This document shows, in pieces, positions 57,694 through 64,000 of a stretch of 64,000 nucleotides of DNA. Numbering within the stretch: position 1 is the stretch's first letter; the number at the start of each line of letters is the position of its first letter. The DNA comes from Candidatus Sericytochromatia bacterium (GTDB lineage: Bacteria; Cyanobacteriota; Sericytochromatia; UBA7694; JACMQJ01). The stretch spans positions 1-64,000 of the forward strand of contig BPII01000007.1 in the NCBI GenBank assembly GCA_026004035.1, in the 5' to 3' direction. Under the pieces are notes generated by a model. That model was not told where the DNA came from and did no database searches. It was given only the letters and a program-made list of their open reading frames with translations. A program made the translations under genes and the position numbers.

Positions 57694-59670
57694 ATGTATA
57701 AAAACGATAATAATAAAAAAATATTATTTCTAGCTTTAACTTCTTTAGGAGTAGTTTATGGAGATATTGGAACTAGTTCTTTATATGCTATAAAAGAATG
57801 TTTCAATGGTATTCATGCTATTTCTTTAAATGAATTAAATGTTTTAGGTATTTTATCTTTAGCTTTTTGGTCATTAACAATAATAATATCTTTAAAGTAT
57901 ATTACTTTTGTAACAAAAGCTGACAATCATGGTGAAGGTGGAATGTTTGCATTACTTGCATTAATACCTATAAGTAAAGCAAAACTTGGTAATTTAAAAA
58001 GTAGGTTTATAATATTTTGTGGTCTTCTAGGTGCATCGTTATTATATGGTGACGGAGTAATTACACCTACAATATCTGTATTGTCAGCAATAGAAGGATT
58101 AGAAATTGCAACTGAAACAGCAAAAGATTTCACTGTTATACTTACATGCTTAATACTATTTACATTATTTTATTTTCAAAAGCAAGGTACAACTAAAATA
58201 GGAAAAGTTTTCTCACCTATAATGTTTTTATGGTTTTCTACATTATTTATAATAGGTTTAATAAATTTAATTAATAATCCATTAGTTTTAAATGCAATAA
58301 ATCCTTATTATGCAATACTATTTTTTATAAATAATACTTTTTCAGGATTTATAATTCTTGGTTCAGTTGTTTTATGTATTACAGGAGGAGAAGCTTTATA
58401 TGCTGATATGGGACATTTTGGACGTAAGCCCATAAAACTGTCATGGTTTAGTTTTGTTTATCCTTCTCTTATATTAAATTATTTTGGACAAGGTGCTTTG
58501 ATTTTAAAAGATTCTAGCACGGTAAATAATCCTTTTTATAATATGGTTCCAAAAAGTTTTGTAATACCAATGGTTATATTATCAACAATGGCTACCATAA
58601 TAGCATCTCAAGCTCTTATATCAGGGATTTTTTCAATAACTAGACAAGCAATACAACTAGGTTATTTACCGAGATTAAATATAGTTCACACATCAGAAGA
58701 AACGGAAGGACAAATATATATACCATTTGTTAATAAATTAATGATGATAGCTTGCATACTAGTGGTCTTAACATTTAAAGAGTCAAGTAAATTAGCTGCT
58801 GCATATGGAATGGCTGTAACAACTGATATGGTATTAACATCCATTTTATTCTTTTTTGTTTTGTATAAAACATGGAAATGGAATATATACAAATCTATTT
58901 TATTAGTTTCATTTTTCTTAATTTTTGATTTATCATATTTTTTAGCAAATATTTTAAAATTTTTTGATGGAGGATGGTTTCCTTTAACTATTGCTTTAAC
59001 AATTTTATTTATAATGCAAACTTGGCGAGAAGGTAGAGAAATATTAGGTAAGAGAATAAAAGCTCTAAAATTACACAGCATACCTACAACTAATTTATCA
59101 GCACTTTCAACTCAAATAAAAGGAACAGGCCCATTAACAGAATCTCTTGTAAATAATGAAAGTATTGGATTACCAATAGAAGAATTAGTAAAACAATTAA
59201 CTTATAATATAGTTACAAGAGTTTATGGGAATGCAGTCTTTATGACTGTTTCACTTAAAGGAATACCACCTGTTTTGTTACATCATATAAAACATAATCA
59301 AGTTTTACACGAAAGAGTAATTTTAATGTCTATAAAATCTGTTGATATACCTTATGTAAAAGAAAATAGGTTAGAAATAAGAGATATAGGTTGTGGTTTT
59401 TATCAGTTAATAGCTTTATATGGATTTATGGAAACACCTAATGTAATAGATATATTAAAAAGTGCTAATGAATTAGGATTTAATATTGATATAGAAGAAA
59501 CTACCTTTTATTTGGGTAGAGAAAGTATTATAGATACAGGTAAAATTAAATTATCTAAAATTAAAAAAGAATTATTCATATTTATGTCAAGGAATGCTCA
59601 AAGTGCAACTGCCTATTTTTCAATACCACCAAGTAGAGTTGTAGAAATAGGTATGCAAATAGAAATTTAA
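57694..59670 (+). CDS. kup: Low-affinity potassium transporter Kup
   Basis: The protein imports K+ with H+. It starts LFLALTSLGVVYGDIGTSSLYAIKE, the Kup signature, and contains NHGEGGMFALLALIP, GASLLYGDGVITPTISVLSA, GEALYADMGHFG, QALISGIFSITRQAIQLG and a C-terminal soluble domain (~460-658). The 658 residues and ~12 membrane segments are typical. It follows lspA by 42 bases. No potassium-sensing riboswitch is visible upstream. Confidence 0.96.
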   Translation: MYKNDNNKKILFLALTSLGVVYGDIGTSSLYAIKECFNGIHAISLNELNVLGILSLAFWSLTIIISLKYITFVTKADNHGEGGMFALLALIPISKAKLGNLKSRFIIFCGLLGASLLYGDGVITPTISVLSAIEGLEIATETAKDFTVILTCLILFTLFYFQKQGTTKIGKVFSPIMFLWFSTLFIIGLINLINNPLVLNAINPYYAILFFINNTFSGFIILGSVVLCITGGEALYADMGHFGRKPIKLSWFSFVYPSLILNYFGQGALILKDSSTVNNPFYNMVPKSFVIPMVILSTMATIIASQALISGIFSITRQAIQLGYLPRLNIVHTSEETEGQIYIPFVNKLMMIACILVVLTFKESSKLAAAYGMAVTTDMVLTSILFFFVLYKTWKWNIYKSILLVSFFLIFDLSYFLANILKFFDGGWFPLTIALTILFIMQTWREGREILGKRIKALKLHSIPTTNLSALSTQIKGTGPLTESLVNNESIGLPIEELVKQLTYNIVTRVYGNAVFMTVSLKGIPPVLLHHIKHNQVLHERVILMSIKSVDIPYVKENRLEIRDIGCGFYQLIALYGFMETPNVIDILKSANELGFNIDIEETTFYLGRESIIDTGKIKLSKIKKELFIFMSRNAQSATAYFSIPPSRVVEIGMQIEI

Positions 59671-60005
59671 CTTGCTCTAAACATTGTTATGATTTGTCCA
59701 TCACTTCTTTTTAATTGCATTGATGAAGAATCAGAAGAAACTATACCTTGATATGTAACATTACCTGAATAAGCTTTTCTAACTTGTAAAATTATTTGAT
59801 TACCGCTTATTTGACCTATGACTTGACCTTCTAATTGTCCTTGGTAATAGGCTAATCCGACAACTTGATTACCGTTTTGTTGTAATCTCATTTGTGCTTC
59901 ACCAATGCCTGATATTATCCAAACTCCAGTTACTTCTGGACCAAATATATTACTACATGCAAATATTAATATACTTGTAAGTAAAATTAATACTTTTTTT
60001 TTCAT
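59667..60005 (-). CDS. Small lipoprotein of unknown function
   Basis: A lipoprotein signal (MKKKVLILLTSILIFAC, lipobox LIFAC-type) leads to a ~95-residue beta-rich mature part. It has repeated GQ/GQI stretches (EGQVIGQISGNQIILQV) and alternating hydrophobic residues, like small beta-barrel or lipocalin-like domains. It overlaps the kup stop by 4 bases and lies 46 bases from tRNA-Thr. No family is recognised. Confidence 0.65.
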   Translation of the reverse strand: MKKKVLILLTSILIFACSNIFGPEVTGVWIISGIGEAQMRLQQNGNQVVGLAYYQGQLEGQVIGQISGNQIILQVRKAYSGNVTYQGIVSSDSSSMQLKRSDGQIITMFRAS

Positions 60006-60051
60006 ATAAATAATTATAACTCAAGAAAATTCATAGCTTGATAAACTTTAG

Positions 60052-60123
60052 TGCCAATGAGGAGATTTGAACTCCTGACCTGCTGTTTACGAGACAGCTG
60101 CTCTACCTCTAAGCTACATTGGC
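60052..60123 (-). tRNA. tRNA-Thr (anticodon CGT)
   Basis: The minus strand forms a full cloverleaf of 72 bases. The acceptor stem GCCAATG pairs with CATTGGC, the anticodon stem GCTGT/ACAGC has loop CTCGTAA (anticodon CGT, reading ACG), and the TpsiC arm has GTTCAAATC. CCA is not encoded. The acceptor and the TAGCTTAGAGGTAGAGC D-arm look like other tRNA-Thr sequences. An open frame on the plus strand here (60051-60284) is antisense to it. Confidence 0.95.
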
Positions 60124-60225
60124 ACAGAAGTTATTATAACATAGGTAATAAAATAAAAGTTATGTTTAAGTATAGTTCAAGAATTTTAATAAGATTAAAT
60201 TTGTTACAAAAAAAATTATTAATAA

Positions 60226-60732
60226 TCATTTGTAAGAAAATAGTTCTGTATATACTGCTCCTTGTTGTGTTAATTCAGATTTAAAAAGCTTAATATTATT
60301 AATACAAATCTTGATTTTATCTTTGTAATTAAATAATGGTATGATATTTTTTACTCTAGCAATAGTTATATGTGGTAAAAATTTTTTGTCTCTTTTAAAA
60401 CCTAAATTATATATTTCTTTATCATACTCATTTATAATTTCATCTAAAAAATTATTTGTTTCAAATTTTAGAGCTATTACAGAAACTTTTTTTGGATTTG
60501 GTAAGTAAATAATTTTTGTTCCGTATAATTCTATATCTTGAAATTTTATTTTTTTAATTATTTCTATAATAAGTTTTATTTTTTCTTCTTCTATATTACC
60601 AAAAAAGAATAATGTTAAGTGAATATTATCTTTTTTAACTAAATTTACATTTAGATGTTTTATTAATTCCTGAATTTTAGTAACTTTACTTAATGACTCA
60701 TTTTTTAATGTAAATGCTATAAATGTTCTCAT
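60226..60732 (-). CDS. thpR: RNA 2',3'-cyclic phosphodiesterase (2H family)
   Basis: The two His-x-Thr motifs of the 2H phosphoesterases are visible: HLTLFFFGNIEE (~residue 58) and HITIARVKN (~residue 124). They flank a two-lobed fold of 168 residues, the usual length. The enzyme opens 2',3'-cyclic phosphates at RNA ends. Its ATG overlaps the reconstructed stop of the small membrane protein gene (ATGA), so the two form an operon. Confidence 0.9.
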   Translation of the reverse strand: MRTFIAFTLKNESLSKVTKIQELIKHLNVNLVKKDNIHLTLFFFGNIEEEKIKLIIEIIKKIKFQDIELYGTKIIYLPNPKKVSVIALKFETNNFLDEIINEYDKEIYNLGFKRDKKFLPHITIARVKNIIPLFNYKDKIKICINNIKLFKSELTQQGAVYTELFSYK

Positions 60733-61002
60733 TTTTCTAATTTTTTATATAAAGATTTTGTTTCATTTATTTCTAAAAATTCACCTATTGATAGTAATAA
60801 GAGGAAAAAAACCAATAAACCACATAAAAATATCATGTGTTCTACCACTATTTATAAATAAATAACAAGAAAGTAGCAAAAAAGTAATCATCTTAAAATT
60901 TGCATTTACTAATTTATATTTTATTATTAAGTAAATTTTTTCATTTATTTTATTTTCTAAATTAGATATTTCTTGTTTTATAGTTTCTTCTATTTCATTC
61001 AT
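60729..61002 (-). CDS. Small membrane protein, one frameshift
   Basis: A charged N-terminal coiled part (EETIKQEISNLENKINEKIY) leads to two membrane segments (MITFLLLSCYLFINSG and IFMWFIGFF). A run of seven T on the coding strand (plus 60805-60811) shifts the frame. With one base removed it continues LLLLSIGEFLEINETKSLYKKLEK and stops exactly on the thpR start (ATGA). The total is 90 residues. This overlap supports the corrected frame. No family is recognised. Confidence 0.6.
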
Positions 61003-61119
61003 AAATATTTACTTTAAACATCAAAAGTTTTTAAAATAATAGTATATAAGAGTTTATAAAAAAAATAATCTTATAGTAATCTTAATAAAAATTTATTTTG
61101 AATGATATAATTTTTCACT

Positions 61120-61240
61120 CGAATGCAACACTTATCAATTTTAGAAAGTAGATATGATAATTGTTTTAGCCATGCAGTGAAATATTTACATTACTTTACA
61201 TATCAGTACTTCACTAAAATGCAACACTTTTTTAGAATTA
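61120..61240 (+). repeat. Short direct repeats near an IS relic
   Basis: TTCACT(CG/AA)AATGCAACACTT occurs at ~61124 and ~61209, 85 bases apart, in otherwise non-coding sequence. They may be ends of the neighbouring element. Confidence 0.4.
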
Positions 61241-61274
61241 ATTAGAATGAATGTTTATGCTATATAAGATAGTC

Positions 61275-61740
61275 TAAAACCGACTGTTGAAAAAGTATTT
61301 GTTCTAATATATACGAAGTTTAATGAAAATAATCCTGAATTGAAAATATTAATAAAAGTAATTTTTATAGATTTATAGATAAAATTTTAAAAGAATTTTT
61401 AGATAGCTATAACATAATAATTACAGACAATATCAGAAAACATTATTTTAAAGAGAGTATCCTAGTAATGTAGCCTTTATAAATACTATTCCATATACAC
61501 CAGAATTAAATCCAGAAAAAAAATATTTGGAAGTATTTAATTAAAATAATGATTTAGGATATAAAAATTTTAATAATATTGAATAATTAAAATTATTGAT
61601 TTTTAAAAAATTAGTAAGTATTTCTCATAGTAGATATAAAAGTTTAACTAGCTATAAATATATATCAAAAGCTATTAATGCATTATCAATTTAATAAACT
61701 TGGTATAAGCATACAAAAGTCTATTATCTATTATATGCAT
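61275..61740 (+). pseudogene. IS630-like transposase relic
   Basis: The plus strand read in several phases gives KPTVEKVFVLIYTKFNENNP, LDSYNIIITDNIRKHYFKES, NVAFINTIPYTPELNPE and SHSRYKSLTSYKYISKAINALSI. The D-N and PYTPELNP(E) blocks are those of IS630/Tc1-type DDE transposases. Several stops and frame changes show it is inactive, and the N-terminus is missing. The 3' end (INALSI and beyond) reappears near 7036-7115. The rest of the 61003-61916 gap holds nothing else I can support. Confidence 0.6.
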
Positions 61741-61916
61741 TTATTAATTTTCTTGTTTTAATACTTTATTAACTTATTTATTTCTTATTATTTATCTTAT
61801 TATTTATGTTATTTGGTTATATATCTAGTACAATAAGTCTATTGTTAAAATCCTTAAATTAATTTAAGTCAAAAAGTCTATTATGATTAATAGTTTTAGA
61901 TAATAAATTAAATTTA

Positions 61917-63587
61917 TTAAAAAACTCTTTGTTTTTTTTTCATATCAGTTTTTATCTCTAATATAGTTGTATTTTTACTTTTGAAAAAATATTCAATACT
62001 TTTTTCTAATTCTAGCATAGAGCTAACAGAAAAATATTCAAATCCAAAAGCTAAGAATTCAATTGGATAATTTTGTGGAGTATTAAAGTATTTAATTTTA
62101 TTTTCAAATTTTGAAGGTCCTTCTATCATATCAAATATACCACCACCATTATTATTTAAAATAATAATTTTTAAATTAGAAATTTTTTTTGAAAGCTTAT
62201 TATTTACATAATTATTTATTATTCCATTGTAATCATAGATAAAAGATAGATCACCAAGAATAACAATATTTAGTCTATCTGAAACAAGAGAATGTCCAAC
62301 AGCTGTACTTAAAACACCATCTATGCCACTTGTTCCTCTATTAGAAAAGATTTTTATATTTTTAGATAATAAAAATCTTATAGATAAAAGACTAAAATAT
62401 CTTATTACCATACTATTTCCTATATGTAAATTTATTTTATTTGGTAAATAATCTATTATTTTTTTTATTACTAAAAATTCATTAAAATCTTTTTCATTAT
62501 CAAAAAAATTATTTATTTTAAAAAATACTGATTCATCTACACTTTTCCAATATCTTACAAATTGATTATCTTCTTTTGAAATTTTTAGAGAATTAAAGAA
62601 ATCTGCTATGTCAGAATTTACAATTTCTGTTAGTGAATTATATAAATCTCCATAAATAGATAAATCACTTCTTATATGCCAATGTTCTTTTGGTTTAAAT
62701 TTTTTTAAAATATTTTTTGTAGATTTTGAAACTATTGATGTTCCTATTGTTATTAATAATTCAGGTATTAAATTCTCCACTTTTTTAGAATTAAATATAA
62801 AATCATGATTATATACATTTAAACATTTTTCTTTTGATGAGAGAATATCACCAATTATTACACAAGAATTTGTTTCTTTTAATTTTTTCAAAGTATTTTC
62901 TAACTTTAAGTTAAAATTATCCATTCCACATAAAATCATTCTTTTTTTATATTTATTCCATTTTTCTTTAAAGTATTTAATATTATCTATTTTATATTTA
63001 CATTTTTCTTGATTTATTATTTTTATTTTTTTATCATAAATAAATTCTTCATTGTCTTTTGGATACAAAGGTTCTCTTAATGGTATATTTATATGAACTG
63101 GTCCTTTTACAGGAAATAAACACTTGTTTAATGCTTCATTTACTATTCTATTTGAATAATTTAAGTTATCTTCTTCTTTTGGTTCAATAGGTAAATTATA
63201 ACTTGCTAATATATAATTATTGTATATATTATTTTGTCTAATAGTTTGGTTATCGTATTGATCTATATTTTCAATAGGTCTGTCAGCAGTGAGAATTAAT
63301 AAAGGTATTCTTTTATAATAAGCTTCAGAAATTGCTGGTGCATAATTCAAAACAGCAGTACCAGAAGTACATATTAAAGCTACTATTGAATTAGTTTCTT
63401 CAGCAATTCCTAAAGCTATATATGCAGCACTTCTTTCATCTAATATTATAAAATCCTTAAATTTATGATATTTTGCAAATGCTAAAGTTATTGGTGCTGA
63501 CCTAGAACCTGGAGAAATTACTAAATATCTTATACCTTTTCTATAACAGATTTCTACTAAATCTAATATATGTTTTTTAAATATCAT
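61917..63587 (-). CDS. menD: 2-succinyl-5-enolpyruvyl-6-hydroxy-3-cyclohexene-1-carboxylate synthase
   Basis: MenD is a thiamine-diphosphate enzyme of menaquinone synthesis that joins 2-oxoglutarate to isochorismate. The 556 residues show the characteristic start ISPGSRSAPITLAFA, ICTSGTAVLNYAPAISEAYY, LTADRPIENIDQYDNQTIRQN (substrate site) and the ThDP/Mg motif LGDLSFIYDYNGI ... NNGGGIFDMI. No other men genes are in the window. It follows hemE by one base and appears to be read as one unit. The organism therefore probably makes menaquinone and heme and can respire. Confidence 0.94.
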   Translation of the reverse strand: MIFKKHILDLVEICYRKGIRYLVISPGSRSAPITLAFAKYHKFKDFIILDERSAAYIALGIAEETNSIVALICTSGTAVLNYAPAISEAYYKRIPLLILTADRPIENIDQYDNQTIRQNNIYNNYILASYNLPIEPKEEDNLNYSNRIVNEALNKCLFPVKGPVHINIPLREPLYPKDNEEFIYDKKIKIINQEKCKYKIDNIKYFKEKWNKYKKRMILCGMDNFNLKLENTLKKLKETNSCVIIGDILSSKEKCLNVYNHDFIFNSKKVENLIPELLITIGTSIVSKSTKNILKKFKPKEHWHIRSDLSIYGDLYNSLTEIVNSDIADFFNSLKISKEDNQFVRYWKSVDESVFFKINNFFDNEKDFNEFLVIKKIIDYLPNKINLHIGNSMVIRYFSLLSIRFLLSKNIKIFSNRGTSGIDGVLSTAVGHSLVSDRLNIVILGDLSFIYDYNGIINNYVNNKLSKKISNLKIIILNNNGGGIFDMIEGPSKFENKIKYFNTPQNYPIEFLAFGFEYFSVSSMLELEKSIEYFFKSKNTTILEIKTDMKKKQRVF

Positions 63588-64000
63588 TTAATACTTTTTA
63601 ACTGTTTCAACCATTGTTTTTACATTTTCAACAGGTATATCAGGTAAAATTCCATGACCAAGATTGAAAATATAACCTGTTTCTTTTCCAAATTTATTAA
63701 TTGTTTCTATAACTTTATTTTTTACAAATTCTCTGTTACCATAAAGATAACAAGGGTCCATATTACCTTGTAATGATACTTTATCACCTACTTTTGACTT
63801 TGCATAAGCCAAATCAGTCATCCAATCTATACTAAGAGCATCAGCTCCCGTTTCAACCATTTTTTCTAAAATATTTCCTGACCCATTTATATATAAAATT
63901 ATTGGTATATCATATTTAGATTTAATACTAGATATTATCTTTTTTTGATAGTAAAAAGCATATTTTTCATAATCATTAGGTGCTAAAACACCTGCCCAAG
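63588..64000 (-). CDS. hemE: Uroporphyrinogen III decarboxylase, C-terminal part (cut by window edge)
   Basis: HemE removes four carboxyl groups from uroporphyrinogen III. The frame stays open to the last base of the window, so the first ~200 residues lie outside. The visible part reads WAGVLAPNDYEKYAFYYQKK, GADALSIDWMTDLAYA, VSLQGNMDPCYLYG, and FNLGHGILPDIPVENVKTMVETVK, all hallmark blocks of the family C-terminal half. It is followed by menD. Confidence 0.93.
   Translation of the reverse strand, partial: WAGVLAPNDYEKYAFYYQKKIISSIKSKYDIPIILYINGSGNILEKMVETGADALSIDWMTDLAYAKSKVGDKVSLQGNMDPCYLYGNREFVKNKVIETINKFGKETGYIFNLGHGILPDIPVENVKTMVETVKKY

Noticed and set aside
60051-60284. A 77-residue plus-strand frame
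   Set aside because: It lies across the tRNA-Thr gene as its antisense and runs into the end of thpR; no gene-like features are seen.
1-64000. CRISPR array, prophage or integrated plasmid
   Set aside because: No regularly spaced repeats, phage structural genes, integrase or conjugation genes are visible; only single IS relics and short repeats.

Overview
The window is very AT-rich (roughly three quarters A+T) and densely coded, and it uses the standard bacterial stops. It comes from a diderm bacterium. Evidence for an outer membrane and LPS export includes an LptB ATPase, several signal-peptide beta-barrel proteins, many lipobox proteins and an S-layer-homology (SLH) porin-like protein. SLH-porins, a cyanobacterial-type DKRT motif in MnmG and the gene mix suggest a non-photosynthetic relative of Cyanobacteria (Melainabacteria/Vampirovibrionia-like). 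That placement is an inference with low to moderate confidence. The window is chromosomal, with no phage module and no CRISPR array.

Layout. 1-6.9 kb: end of a TPR-like protein, a GST, hemB flanked by two copies of a 142-bp repeat with short terminal inverted repeats, split mnmG, and a Clp-like ATPase lacking its second AAA module. 7-18 kb: saccharopine-dehydrogenase-family enzyme, a PLP enzyme, queG, an MFS pump, a lone fliR, an alpha/beta hydrolase, a beta-barrel protein, an LptB with a ~230-residue insertion, a UgpC/MalK-type ATPase and a DUF268 protein. 18.1-18.95 kb: relics of IS66 and, probably, IS256-like elements. 18.9-24.9 kb (minus strand): a Ser/Thr kinase with a receiver domain, coupled to a CZB zinc-binding protein; then a calcium-binding-type lipase, a secreted esterase and an Mpo1-like protein in one operon. 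25-34.5 kb: methyltransferase, rimP, NUDIX, a receiver-PAS-GGDEF-EAL protein, gatC, a zinc-ribbon protein, a CorC/HlyC protein and a broken MFS gene. 35-41 kb: HU with a leader hairpin, an aldehyde dehydrogenase / GMC oxidoreductase / small-subunit cassette, and a NagZ-type GH3 enzyme. 42-51.7 kb: DppC-type permease, a FabH-like enzyme, an exported lipoprotein-like protein, dcd, a tiny secreted His-rich peptide, an SLH-porin and an MFS pump. 52-64 kb: HAD 5'-nucleotidase, MATE pump, a double-ferredoxin protein, lspA, kup, tRNA-Thr(CGU), thpR, an IS630-like relic, menD and hemE (cut by the window end).

The strongest window-wide signal is frameshifting. Seventeen genes are split by about 28 single-base indels, of which about 25 are one-base gains, nearly all in A or T runs (G doublets in the porin). 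Removing the extra base restores family-length proteins with intact motifs, even in housekeeping genes (dcd, mnmG). The simplest reading is insertion-biased consensus error from long-read assembly. Genuine decay or polymerase slippage on poly(A) remains possible. I therefore annotate these loci as single genes over their whole span.
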